Of a stretch of 64,000 nt of DNA, positions 52,594 to 62,040 are shown piece by piece. Each line of letters starts with the position of its first letter. Position 1 is the first letter of the stretch. The notes under the pieces were generated by a model. It made no database searches. It was not told the DNA's origin and saw nothing but the letters and a program-made list of their open reading frames with translations. A program made the translations under genes and the position numbers. The DNA lies in contig NZ_JAIOAP010000022.1 of assembly GCF_021190915.1 (NCBI RefSeq), forward strand, positions 1 through 64,000. The letters are read 5' to 3'. Source of the DNA: Cohnella silvisoli. GTDB lineage: Bacteria; Bacillota; Bacilli; Paenibacillales; Paenibacillaceae.

Positions 52594-54651
52594 TTATCGT
52601 TTATCGACAAAGGTTTTGCCGAGGTGATCCGTAATTCGCATATAGCTTTCCGCCGCGGCGCCGTTGCCCCAATCGAATATCGTAAATTCGCCCATATCGT
52701 CGTCCTTGTCGTGCGTTCTTCCCCCATGACCGTAATTTTCCATCATGAAGCCGTAATCGCTTTCCCCTAGAAATGGCCAAGCCTGCTCCCAACGCGACTT
52801 CACCTCGGGATTCTCGGGACAATACATCAGCACGAACGAGGCATATAGCGCCGCTATCCCGCGTTGGACGTATTCTTCTACGCCAAGCTCAATTCCGTAG
52901 CGGATGATGATTTCGGCGAACAAGCTTTGACGTGCGTCATTCCATTCGCCGTCGACGTTCATGACCCCAAAACCACCAAGCGCCGGCACGAAAATATACG
53001 GCGGTTGCCACGATGCCTGGGTCATCAGCAATTCGTCCAAACAGCGGCGGCCGAGTTGCAAATAGGACGTCTCCTGCGTCGCCATATAACACTCGAACAG
53101 CGCTTCCGCTGTCCAGAACATCGAGAGGTTGCACTGTTTATACATGTTGTTTTTTTTCACTTTTTGTCCGACCAAGCTATCATGACCGTATCGGCTGCAC
53201 GAATAATACGTTTCGAAATCTTCCCATCGGCCTTCCGATACAACGTATTTGGAGACTGCTTCCATTGCCCTTAATGCCGCTGTCCGATAGCTCTCATTTT
53301 CCGTAAGCTCATGCAGCTTGAGCAGAAAAGTGACCGACATCGACGATTCCGGGCCATCGTCCAGAACGCCGCAAGGGACTAAAGTATCGGCATCGATCCA
53401 GCCCGGGAAAAAGCCGCGCTCATCTTGCAAACCGAGCAAAGCATCGGCATAAGACACCGCATATTGGAGAAGCCGCTCGTCAGGCTCCAGTTCTTCGTAC
53501 CATCTAAGCATCAGCAAAGCAGTCCAACTCATGTCCAAGAGATGCAGCGGCGCTTCTTTAACATTAGCGGTAAACGGATTGCGGTTGGAGTTGCCCCAAT
53601 ATTTCGTTTCCCAGCCCTTCGATCGATTAACTTTCTTGCCTTCGATTTCTACTTCCTCCATCTCGGCAGCGATAACGCTTGGGAAAAATCCTTCGCGTTG
53701 CGGCGCTGCAAGCGCAAGCTCCTTCGCGAGTAAAGCGCGCCGTACGTACTCGTTATTCCCTGTCCGCTGACCATACCGATATAAGCCCTGCGCCGAACGA
53801 AGCGAGCTGAACCACGCCTGGTTCCAGATCGAGCGGAATTCCCGTTCGTTCGCGACCCCGGGATAGTTCGGGCTTTGCGTCACATTGACGATAAATACGG
53901 GTGCTCCGACTATGCGGCCGTCCAGCTCGAACTCCTGCCAAACTGCTTTGTCCCAGCGATGAAATGCCCACTCGTAGGCATGTTGCACATAGGATTCGAG
54001 CGAACCTCTTAACGGCTCGCCTGCGGCAAACAACGTGCGACCCCAGCCGTCCCACAGAAATTCGAGCACGTGCCGCCAAGGGTTGGCGATCTCTTCCTGA
54101 TCGGTCGTGATAGCGATATAGAAGCCGAACTCCAACGTTCCGCGCGGAAACACGGCTCCGGGTTTGCGAATGTACAGCACATGCTCCTTAACGGCCGTAG
54201 CCGACATGCCCAGCGTCAGGTCGTTCCGCGGCGCATCGAGATCCATGTACCATCGCGGTGCATCGTCATCTCCCGAAACCGATTGGTGCGGCATCGCTGC
54301 CATGGCATCTGGATCCGGAATAATCGTCAGCATTCGATCGCCGTCGTGGACGATAATGGCCGGTGAACGGAAAGAATGTTGATCGATTACGTGCTCGTCC
54401 GTCGGGGTCAAATGAGGAGACCAGTGAAAGGTTGGGGCGAAGGCTGGGCGAATCGTGATCCGCCAATCGTCCTGCGGGATATCCGAGTCAAGCTGGAAAG
54501 TCAGATTCACCTTCGCCATCGTACCGTGAAGGTAAGTTATCGCGACTTGAGGGTTCACCGAGCCTAATGAACCGCAATCGATCGAAGCGATAAAAGGTTG
54601 GAAATGAGCAGATAGCTGAATAGGCGACTTGTCAGGTTTCAGGTTGGACAT
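52594..54651 (-). CDS. Six-hairpin (alpha/alpha) glycoside-processing protein, family not assigned
   Basis: 685 residues from ATG 54651 (GGAGG). The N-terminal about 230 residues are beta-rich; the remainder shows repeated helical hairpins with aromatic residues (WNQAWFSSLRSAQGLYRYG, LDMSWTALLMLRWYEEL, CNLSMFWTAEALFECYM, FDWGNGAAAESYMRI) typical of (alpha/alpha)6-barrel glycosidases. I cannot name the family or the substrate. No signal peptide. Part of the GH172-heparinase-ABC importer cluster, so probably acts on an imported oligosaccharide. Confidence 0.7.
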   Translation of the reverse strand: MSNLKPDKSPIQLSAHFQPFIASIDCGSLGSVNPQVAITYLHGTMAKVNLTFQLDSDIPQDDWRITIRPAFAPTFHWSPHLTPTDEHVIDQHSFRSPAIIVHDGDRMLTIIPDPDAMAAMPHQSVSGDDDAPRWYMDLDAPRNDLTLGMSATAVKEHVLYIRKPGAVFPRGTLEFGFYIAITTDQEEIANPWRHVLEFLWDGWGRTLFAAGEPLRGSLESYVQHAYEWAFHRWDKAVWQEFELDGRIVGAPVFIVNVTQSPNYPGVANEREFRSIWNQAWFSSLRSAQGLYRYGQRTGNNEYVRRALLAKELALAAPQREGFFPSVIAAEMEEVEIEGKKVNRSKGWETKYWGNSNRNPFTANVKEAPLHLLDMSWTALLMLRWYEELEPDERLLQYAVSYADALLGLQDERGFFPGWIDADTLVPCGVLDDGPESSMSVTFLLKLHELTENESYRTAALRAMEAVSKYVVSEGRWEDFETYYSCSRYGHDSLVGQKVKKNNMYKQCNLSMFWTAEALFECYMATQETSYLQLGRRCLDELLMTQASWQPPYIFVPALGGFGVMNVDGEWNDARQSLFAEIIIRYGIELGVEEYVQRGIAALYASFVLMYCPENPEVKSRWEQAWPFLGESDYGFMMENYGHGGRTHDKDDDMGEFTIFDWGNGAAAESYMRITDHLGKTFVDKR

Positions 54652-54708
54652 GCTCGTACCTCCACTTCGTATCGTGATGAGAAGCCTAAGTTAAGATCGG
54701 TTATCGTG

Positions 54709-56589
54709 CTATTGTGCAATCGTGATTGATAATGTCCGAATTCCTCGTAATACCGGCGTTTTTTCAAAGAGAACTATACGGTACATAAGCTCTCCCCAAT
54801 TCCTCTTCAGGCGGCTTTCCATAAAATCGATCGTTTCGCACCGAACGTCCAGATGCTCGGCATCGAAATGGATTACGGCTTCCTTGCCCGAGGCATATTC
54901 CAGGCGAATGATACCCGGCTCGGCGATTACCGGCGTGCAGGGCGTCATCAGACTGTAGAAGATGTCAGCTGGTGTCCCTTTCATGGAGAAGTTATCGATT
55001 ATCTCCACCGAAGCATTCCTTCCCCGGGTAAGCCTGATCGCTCGCCGCCAGCTGGCGATTCCAGCCTCCAGCGGATAAGCCGATGCGATATCGAGAGAGA
55101 GCTCGGAGACAACGTCGCTTTGCCTATACTGTTCGGAAGCCGCTCGAAAATGACTGCCGTTCTGTTGAAGCACGCCCCGTACCGTCGGCAAATTGTGATA
55201 TTGCGATTGCAGGTACCACAGCTCGTAACGCCGATCGCCGAACGTTTTCGCGCTGTACTCTTCCGTGCCGAGGTCGACGAGCAACGGATAACCGTCCGCG
55301 AAAACAAGGAAATTGCCGATATCGTTATGATTGTGCGATTCTTGATTGTTGCCGCCTTTGGCCGCGACGTATAGTCCGAGCTCGCTGCCCTCTCGCTCCC
55401 GGGCCGTCATCACCTGCGTATGAGCAAGCCAAGCGTCTTGGATATAAGGTGCCTTCATCCGGCTGGCCAAACGTTCTTTCTCAAGAAATAAATCCCTCAA
55501 GTGACCGTACATCCCGAACCAAATATGGATGCGAGGTTTTCCGCTTTTCGGTCGGCTTGCACCCAGTTGGATCATGGGGTTGTCTTTAGTGCTCCGTCCA
55601 TATCGATATACGACATCTCCGCCGGGATCCGCCTTCGCGTCGCAATCGGCGAAAGCGGCGAAATAAGAGTCGTGAATATGCACCTTGTACAAATAGGAAC
55701 CGATGTCCCGGACGATTGTCTCGCCAAACAGATCTATTTTTCCTTGCGATGCGAGTTGGAGAAGTTCCAAGCATTCATACAGCCCGCCGCCGGAGGGGCT
55801 CCAATAAGACGGACCTTCGTCGCAGCAGCCATCGGGCGGATACGTGCGGATGAAAGCGTCCAAGCTGCGCATCGCTTTGGCGATGCCTTCGGCTCGCGCC
55901 GCCGGATCGTTTTCCAGCAGCAGGAACCCGGTCAACACGGCGCCGTTGCACCAAGGATTCCAATTGTTTACTCGCACGCCCTCCATAAAACCCAGCCACC
56001 AGTAATCGTCGCGCTCCATATACGGCTTCAACAATCTGTCTTGCACTTCGCGAACGATGCGTTCCCCTATTCGTACGCTAATTCCGTCAAAACGGCTTTG
56101 CAATAAGTAACGGGCCCAGATGAGCAACTTGGACGTTTCCGCCGTGAATAGTTCTACCCTATGATCGGATGCGTCCGGCAAACACTCATCCATGTTCACT
56201 TTCCAATGCAGCCTATGAGAGGGAGTTACCCATGACGTTTCCTCGCAAATGACGAAAATACCGTTGATGATCTGATCGAGAAATCGGCCTTCATCCTTGA
56301 AACATTCGGCGATAACCATAATGCCGAGCACGCTTCGCCGTTCAAAAATAGCGTTGCTGTGCCGTCCAATTTCACCTGTCCGCCAATATTCCATATAATC
56401 GGACGTGCGGATGGCCGGCCATTCGTAGTCGGCGTACTGTTCCGCAAGCGTTACCCACATTTGCTTTGATTCGGGCAGCAAAGCCCCCCATGCTTCGCGG
56501 TTATCCGCTTTCGGAATCGGCACAAATCGCTCCGAATCAAGTATCACGTTCTCCAAACGTTCTTTTCCGTAACGTTCGTAAAGCATCAT
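54709..56589 (-). CDS. Heparinase II/III-like polysaccharide lyase
   Basis: About 626 residues from ATG 56589 (AGGAGGAG). An N-terminal (alpha/alpha) toroid (about 20-370; NWNPWCNGAVLTGFLLLEND, PPDGCCDEGPSYWSPSGGGLYE) is followed by a beta-sandwich with the heparinase-II/III-type active-site stretch GGNNQESHNHNDIGNFLVFADGYPLLVD (about 415-445; quoted in part: ESHNHNDIGNF). Such enzymes cleave uronic-acid-containing glycans by elimination. No signal peptide is seen, so a cytosolic oligosaccharide lyase is likely. Confidence 0.85.
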   Translation of the reverse strand: MMLYERYGKERLENVILDSERFVPIPKADNREAWGALLPESKQMWVTLAEQYADYEWPAIRTSDYMEYWRTGEIGRHSNAIFERRSVLGIMVIAECFKDEGRFLDQIINGIFVICEETSWVTPSHRLHWKVNMDECLPDASDHRVELFTAETSKLLIWARYLLQSRFDGISVRIGERIVREVQDRLLKPYMERDDYWWLGFMEGVRVNNWNPWCNGAVLTGFLLLENDPAARAEGIAKAMRSLDAFIRTYPPDGCCDEGPSYWSPSGGGLYECLELLQLASQGKIDLFGETIVRDIGSYLYKVHIHDSYFAAFADCDAKADPGGDVVYRYGRSTKDNPMIQLGASRPKSGKPRIHIWFGMYGHLRDLFLEKERLASRMKAPYIQDAWLAHTQVMTAREREGSELGLYVAAKGGNNQESHNHNDIGNFLVFADGYPLLVDLGTEEYSAKTFGDRRYELWYLQSQYHNLPTVRGVLQQNGSHFRAASEQYRQSDVVSELSLDIASAYPLEAGIASWRRAIRLTRGRNASVEIIDNFSMKGTPADIFYSLMTPCTPVIAEPGIIRLEYASGKEAVIHFDAEHLDVRCETIDFMESRLKRNWGELMYRIVLFEKTPVLRGIRTLSITIAQ

Positions 56590-56639
56590 CCGCTCCTCCT
56601 TTACAGAACACACACCTGCCGGTGCGCCAACTCTATTAT

Positions 56640-57527
56640 TTATTCCTTAACGCTGCCAAGCACGATGCCGCTCATGAAATAGCGCTGCAGGAACGGATAG
56701 ACGCATAACACCGGCACCATGCCGAGAAAGATTTGCGCCGCCCGCAGAGCCCGGTCGTTCAGCTCGGATAGAAATCGCAGCGCCGTCGGATCGTTTAGCT
56801 GCGTCATATCCAGCTTCACGACGATGGTCTGTAGGTAACTGGCGAGCGGGTAATGAATCGGATCGTTCATATAGATGAGACCCTGAAACCATTCGTTCCA
56901 ATGTCCGACGATTGTAAAAAGCGTAACCGTGGCAATCGACGGCATTGACAGCGGAACTATGATGCGCCATAGGGTTTGCCAATGTCCGGCTCCATCGATG
57001 AAGGCCGACTCCGACAGCTCTTTCGGCAGATTGCGGAAAAAGTTGAGCATTAGGATGACGTTAAATATCGGCACCGCTCCCGGCAGCACGAGCGACCATA
57101 ACGAATCAATCAATCCGAATTCTCTTACAACCATGTAAGTAGGGATTAATCCCCCCGAAAAAAGCATCGTAAAGACGAATATCCAGGCATATCCGGTGCG
57201 GAACCGAAGCTGCGTTATTTCTTTGGAAAGCGGGTAAGCCGTCAAAATCGTCAGCAGCATATTCACGACAACCCCGAGCAGCACCCGTTGAACGGAAATG
57301 CCCATGGAGGTGAGAAACTCTTTCTTGGACGCGACGAAAGTATAGGCGCGGGTCGTGAATTCGACCGGCCATAGCGTTACTTTGCCGCCTTCGATCGCCG
57401 CCGCCGAGCTGAACGAAACGGCCAGCACGTTGATGAGCGGCAATAGGCATACTAATGACATTGCGGCTAGCAACGAATAATTCAGCGCTATAAAAAGCTT
57501 CCGGCCCCATGCGTTATGTTGTACCAA
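56640..57527 (-). CDS. ABC transporter permease (LplC/CarB type)
   Basis: 295 residues with six membrane segments from a TTG start (AGGAG 9 nt upstream). The EAA loop is LSESAFIDGAGHWQTLWRIIVPLSMPSI. YPLSKEITQLRFRTGY and QRYFMSGIVLGSVKE are characteristic of LplC/YtcP carbohydrate permeases. It forms the membrane channel with the 57553-58452 permease. No ATPase gene is in the cluster; a shared MsmX-like ATPase encoded elsewhere is usual for this type. Confidence 0.92.
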   Translation of the reverse strand: MVQHNAWGRKLFIALNYSLLAAMSLVCLLPLINVLAVSFSSAAAIEGGKVTLWPVEFTTRAYTFVASKKEFLTSMGISVQRVLLGVVVNMLLTILTAYPLSKEITQLRFRTGYAWIFVFTMLFSGGLIPTYMVVREFGLIDSLWSLVLPGAVPIFNVILMLNFFRNLPKELSESAFIDGAGHWQTLWRIIVPLSMPSIATVTLFTIVGHWNEWFQGLIYMNDPIHYPLASYLQTIVVKLDMTQLNDPTALRFLSELNDRALRAAQIFLGMVPVLCVYPFLQRYFMSGIVLGSVKE

Positions 57528-57552
57528 TATGATATTCTCCTCTCATGGCGCC

Positions 57553-58452
57553 TCAAAAGATGCGGTAATTGGCCAATCGGTAAGCAAGGAAATACGAGAT
57601 TGAGATAAGGGCGAAAGAGATGACCGATTTGAATAAGCCTACCGCCGTAGCTACCCCATACTGCCCGTTGCCGAGACCGATTCGATAGACATAAGTATCG
57701 AGAATATCGCCGGTTGAATAGACGGAAGGGCTGTACAGGTTGAACACTTGATCGAACCCGGCGTTCAGCACGTTGCCTAAGCCGAGTGTTAGCAGCAATA
57801 TGATGATCGGCACGATGCCTGGCAGCGTAATATGCAGCGTCTGCTTCCAGCGGTTGGCTCCGTCGAGAACGGCGGCTTCATAAAGCGCCGGGTTTATGCC
57901 GGTAATGGCGGCGAGATAGACGATCGTGCCGAAACCGAATTCCTTCAACACGTCGGTGCCGACGAGAACGTACGGAAACCAGTCTGCATTGCCGAGGAAA
58001 AACACTTTTGTCACACCGAGCCAGTCGAGAACCGCGTTGACGATGCCTGTCGTCGGAGACAGTACGTCGAGCAATATACCCGCCATAATGACCCAAGACA
58101 GAAAGTGAGGCATATATATCACTGTTTGTACGGTACGTTTAAACAGGCGTTTTCCGATTTCGTTAAGCAGCAGAGCGGTGATTAGAGGTGCGATCAATCC
58201 GGCGACGATTTTCATCGAAGCGATAACTACCGTATTGCGGAACACCGTTATCGTTTCGGGTAAGCCGTAGACATACCTGAAATGATCCAAACCGACCCAT
58301 TCCGACCCGAACAGCCCTTTGACGGGAATAAAATTTTGGAAAGCGATAAGTATGCCGGCCATCGGTCCGTAACAAAACAGCAGCACCAAAATAAGCCCCG
58401 GCAAAAGCATGAAATGAAGCGGCAGTTCGATTTTCCAGTTTCTGCGTATCAT
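57553..58452 (-). CDS. ABC transporter permease (LplB type)
   Basis: 299 residues with six membrane segments. EAA loop: INPALYEAAVLDGANRWKQTLHITLPGI. FQNFIPVKGLFGSEWVGLDHF and the end YFLAYRLANYRIF are typical of LplB/YteP permeases. ATG 58452 has AGGAGG 11 nt upstream. Partner of the LplC-type permease, separated from the binding-protein gene by a hairpin. Confidence 0.92.
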   Translation of the reverse strand: MIRRNWKIELPLHFMLLPGLILVLLFCYGPMAGILIAFQNFIPVKGLFGSEWVGLDHFRYVYGLPETITVFRNTVVIASMKIVAGLIAPLITALLLNEIGKRLFKRTVQTVIYMPHFLSWVIMAGILLDVLSPTTGIVNAVLDWLGVTKVFFLGNADWFPYVLVGTDVLKEFGFGTIVYLAAITGINPALYEAAVLDGANRWKQTLHITLPGIVPIIILLLTLGLGNVLNAGFDQVFNLYSPSVYSTGDILDTYVYRIGLGNGQYGVATAVGLFKSVISFALISISYFLAYRLANYRIF

Positions 58453-58484
58453 GTTCCCTTAATCCTCCTGCCTTCATGAACAAA

Positions 58485-58510
58485 GGGGACAGAGGTTGCC
58501 CTCTATCCCC
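58485..58510 (-). other. Intercistronic hairpin between binding-protein and permease genes
   Basis: 11-bp stem with one mismatch (58485-58495 and 58500-58510, 4-nt loop). Followed on the minus strand by TTTGTTC only, so it is more likely an mRNA-stabilising element or leaky terminator than a full stop. Confidence 0.55.
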
Positions 58511-58522
58511 TCGGCTTCATGG

Positions 58523-60262
58523 TTATTGAATCTGACCGCTTGAGTTGACTTCGTCAAGGATGTCTTTGCCGCCCGAATCCATCCATTTCGTCACCCACTC
58601 ATCGAAATAATCGAGCGGCTTCGCTCCCATAATAATCGACGTGAACGTCCTGACCTCCTCATCCCTTAAGGACGGTCCCTTCGCGACCATTGTCGGAGTC
58701 GGATTGCCGGTAAAGACCGACTGGAATATCCGATTTTCTTTCTTATATTGACCGATCACATCGAACGAGCCGCCGGGAGCCCACAATTTCTCCGCAGCCC
58801 ACAAGCTCAGATCTCCCGCCCGATATTTCTCCACTTGATCGTAATACTGCTTCTGCTCCGTATCTAATTTGGATGGATCTTTCGAATTAATCGCATCCTG
58901 CACCGCATAAGCCGCATCCTGATTTTTCTCGGCGAAAGAGCCGTTGATCGGCGGATACATGTGAAAAGCGTAGTTTACGCCGTCAGCGTCGACGGAGTGG
59001 TAAGCCTGATCAAAATTACTGAACAGCTTATCTACGTAACGGTTGAGCAAGATGAACGGCGCTTCCGGATGCTTGGATTCTTTGCTGACCACGTAATATT
59101 TCGAAGGCAGTCCGCCCGTGCTCTGCGCCATAACCGGTTTGTCGTCCGCCGATACGATCGGATAGATTCCCCAATCGGATCCCGGCAAATCTTTCTTCAT
59201 ATTATTGATCGGCCAGGTCGGCACCCAGAAAGCTCCGAACGCCATCCCCACTTTATTCGAGGTAACGAGCTCGCCGGACTTGATCCCGTCGATGACGCTG
59301 AATTCCGGATAAATCGCGCCGGCCTTGAACAGCTCCTGCAATTTGCCGAGCGCCGTTTTCACTTCCGGTTGGACGTCGGCCCAAGCCGCTTTGCCGTCCG
59401 CGCCCTTCACGAAATTAAGGTTCGTTCCCGTACCTTTCGTCGGATTGAACGGGTAGGCGTGGTAGCCGTTGAAAAACCCTTCCAAACCGGACCAGCCGTT
59501 AAACAAGCTCATGTCCAGGCTTAAGCCGTACGTATCGTTCTTGCCGTTTTTGTCCGGATCGTTCTTCGTGAACGCCGTCGCGATTTTGATTACGTCGTCC
59601 ATCGTTTTCGGAGGTTCAAGGCCGACGTTCTTCAACCAATCCGTGCGAATATAGATGCTATGCGCGTCGTCGCGCCCACCGCCGTCGGCGGGTATGCCCA
59701 TGATTTTTCCGTTTACCGTCGAAGCTTTTAACCGCAGTCCGCCTCCTTCTTCAATGCTTTTCTTCGTTAGCTCGGAAGCATATTTGGCGTAGACATCCGT
59801 CAAGTCGGCTATCGTACCGGCTTGAACGAGGATTTGAAACTGTTGGGCATCGACCAGCATGAAGTCCGGCAAATCGCCCGACGCCATCGTTACGGCCATC
59901 TTGTTCTGATATTGCTGGTCGCTCACTTTCCATTTATTGATCACTTTAATCCCGAGAACGCTTTCGAAATCTTTCGTCCAAACATTAGAGTCTAGTGAAT
60001 CGCCTGCCTGGAACTTCACTCCCGCGTTAACGGATCGGACTGTCGTTAATTCGATCGGCGGATCGTATTTCCCCGTAGGACCATCAGGCACGGTTTGCTT
60101 TGCGGTCGTACTCGAGGAACTGGCGCTGGCGTTCGCGCTCGGCGAATCGCTAGGCGAATTCGAAGCCTTCTCCCCGTTATTATCCTTGGAACACGCAGTA
60201 ACCGTTACCAACGCAAGTACTAGCATAACTAACGCTAATTGCTTCCACTTTTTGACGACCAT
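58523..60262 (-). CDS. Extracellular solute-binding lipoprotein (LplA/YtcQ type)
   Basis: 579 residues from ATG 60262 (GGGGGAGG). The signal peptide ends in lipobox VTAC (Cys 24) and is followed by an Asn/Ser-rich linker. Family-1 solute-binding fold with ASGDLPDFMLVDAQQFQILVQAG, GGGRDDAHSIYIRTDWLKNVGLEPPKTMDD and the DPDKNGKNDTYGLS calcium-like loop that is characteristic of this group. Captures oligosaccharide for the two permeases. Confidence 0.92.
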   Translation of the reverse strand: MVVKKWKQLALVMLVLALVTVTACSKDNNGEKASNSPSDSPSANASASSSSTTAKQTVPDGPTGKYDPPIELTTVRSVNAGVKFQAGDSLDSNVWTKDFESVLGIKVINKWKVSDQQYQNKMAVTMASGDLPDFMLVDAQQFQILVQAGTIADLTDVYAKYASELTKKSIEEGGGLRLKASTVNGKIMGIPADGGGRDDAHSIYIRTDWLKNVGLEPPKTMDDVIKIATAFTKNDPDKNGKNDTYGLSLDMSLFNGWSGLEGFFNGYHAYPFNPTKGTGTNLNFVKGADGKAAWADVQPEVKTALGKLQELFKAGAIYPEFSVIDGIKSGELVTSNKVGMAFGAFWVPTWPINNMKKDLPGSDWGIYPIVSADDKPVMAQSTGGLPSKYYVVSKESKHPEAPFILLNRYVDKLFSNFDQAYHSVDADGVNYAFHMYPPINGSFAEKNQDAAYAVQDAINSKDPSKLDTEQKQYYDQVEKYRAGDLSLWAAEKLWAPGGSFDVIGQYKKENRIFQSVFTGNPTPTMVAKGPSLRDEEVRTFTSIIMGAKPLDYFDEWVTKWMDSGGKDILDEVNSSGQIQ

Positions 60263-60378
60263 CTGTTTGCCTCCCCCACAATCTCACTTCGATTGGCTTA
60301 CAGGTTTCATTATGCGTCCCACGGGTTTCAACGAAAATAAGAAAGATATAGCTTTCCTTATCCTTTTATATCTACTTG

Positions 60379-62028
60379 TCATTTCTTCTTTAGCGAATCG
60401 CGGAACTCTTGGGGAGTAAGGAGCGTCGCTTTCTTGAAAAAGCGGGTAAAGTAAGAAGCCGAATCATATCCGATGCGCATTCCGACTTCATGGATCTTGA
60501 GCGGCGTTTCGCCGAGCAGCTGCTTGGCCTTGTCGACTCTTGCAGTCGTAATATAGTCGCTGATGCTATGGCCGGTCTTCTGTTTATACAAACGGGATAA
60601 ATAAAACGGGGTTAAATAGACGTGTTCGGACAATCGGTTAAGCGACAGATCGCCCTCCAGGTTCCCCTCTACGTATTCGTGAATGCGATCGACGACCTCG
60701 TTCGTTTCCTGCTCGTTCTCGTCGGTCATGAGCGCGAACAGCTGATCCGTCAAGCCGCGGAAAAACGAGCCTACTTCCCGCCATGAGGCATGCTCGTGAA
60801 CGGCGAAGAGCTTTGCTGCGTCTATTCGACCGATTAGTGTCGCAAATACTTCAAGACGATTCATGTGCGAAATATAAATAGCGGTCAATTCGTAGAAGAT
60901 TTCAAGCGGCAGCCCGCTCTGAATAGAAGGCGGCTCGCCGACTGCATCCATGATTTCATCGAATAAAGCATAAAATTTATCCTTGTCTTTCTGAACCAGA
61001 TAATGATCGAGAAGCCGAATCCGCTTAATCTTCGACCGCGCTTGCTCATATCGCCCCGTCCCTGTCCGTTCATCGGAAAGCAGCATCTCGCTGCCGAGAC
61101 CGAGCCCTCGTTCGAACAGCAAGGAAAGCCGATCGTATTTGACGGAGAGAGACTCCCAATCGTACGGCTCGCTTGAAACGACGAACGAGCAAACCAGCTT
61201 TAGATATTGGCTGCAAGCCATTTGCACCGACTCGAGAGTGCCTAGCATATAGGAGTGAAGATTTTCCGTTTCCAGTTGTGCACCTGTACCCGAGGCAGCG
61301 AATTTCCCTGGCTCCGGCTGCATAAGCCAGACGAGTCGATTGTGTTCGCCGCTAAGGTGAACGAGCGTGAACTCCTGGGCAAAAAACTCTTCGAAAATAT
61401 TATGAACCGAGTAGGTGAACAACGGTTTATCGTTAATGGCAGCGTCATCGCGCCACCGGTCTATACGGCCGACGGCCACCACTACGGGACGATTCGCATC
61501 AAGCGGAATGCTCAGTTCGGCGAATTGTTCCTCCCGCGACTTGCGAGAGGCTGGTTCCCCCTGCAATAGCGCCGTCAAATACTCTTTGCGAAGCGTCGGC
61601 AAGGCCAGCTTTAATTGGGACCGCGCGTTCGAGATAAGCTGATCGTAAGTGACCTCTTCGGAGATTGCGCTGATCGCCTTAACTACGGCCGCGACGATCG
61701 GACTATCGCCTTCCGTTTTGAGCACGTAATCTACGGCACCTGCTCGAATAGACGTTTGAATATAATCGAAATCGTTATAGCCCGTCAAAAAAATCACCTT
61801 GCACCTCGGCCAAAGCCGAATAACTTCACGCTGCAACTCGATGCCGTTCAGCTCCGGCATCTCGATGTCGGTAAGAACGATATCCATCCTTAGCTTGCGC
61901 GTGATGTCCAACGCTTCCTGTCCGTCATACGCTTGATAAACCTCAAGCGGTAAGTCCATTTGCTGAAACAATTCGCTCAGCCCTTCAACGATAATCGGTT
62001 CGTCATCGACAATTAGCAGACGATACAT
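60379..62028 (-). CDS. yesN: Response regulator YesN (receiver plus AraC-type DNA-binding domain)
   Basis: 549 residues from ATG 62028. Receiver domain 1-120: LLIVDDEP, phospho-acceptor Asp in IVLTDIEMPELNG, Lys in VDYVLKTEG (the Lys-Thr pair replaces the usual Lys-Pro). A central linker of about 300 residues precedes two helix-turn-helix motifs (about 455-545; LNRLSEHVYLTPFYLSRLYKQ and IHEVGMRIGYDSASYFTRFFK). Controls the adjacent ABC importer and glycosidases in response to YesM. 12 bp downstream of yesM. Confidence 0.92.
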   Translation of the reverse strand: MYRLLIVDDEPIIVEGLSELFQQMDLPLEVYQAYDGQEALDITRKLRMDIVLTDIEMPELNGIELQREVIRLWPRCKVIFLTGYNDFDYIQTSIRAGAVDYVLKTEGDSPIVAAVVKAISAISEEVTYDQLISNARSQLKLALPTLRKEYLTALLQGEPASRKSREEQFAELSIPLDANRPVVVAVGRIDRWRDDAAINDKPLFTYSVHNIFEEFFAQEFTLVHLSGEHNRLVWLMQPEPGKFAASGTGAQLETENLHSYMLGTLESVQMACSQYLKLVCSFVVSSEPYDWESLSVKYDRLSLLFERGLGLGSEMLLSDERTGTGRYEQARSKIKRIRLLDHYLVQKDKDKFYALFDEIMDAVGEPPSIQSGLPLEIFYELTAIYISHMNRLEVFATLIGRIDAAKLFAVHEHASWREVGSFFRGLTDQLFALMTDENEQETNEVVDRIHEYVEGNLEGDLSLNRLSEHVYLTPFYLSRLYKQKTGHSISDYITTARVDKAKQLLGETPLKIHEVGMRIGYDSASYFTRFFKKATLLTPQEFRDSLKKK

Positions 62029-62040
62029 GGCGTAAGCCCC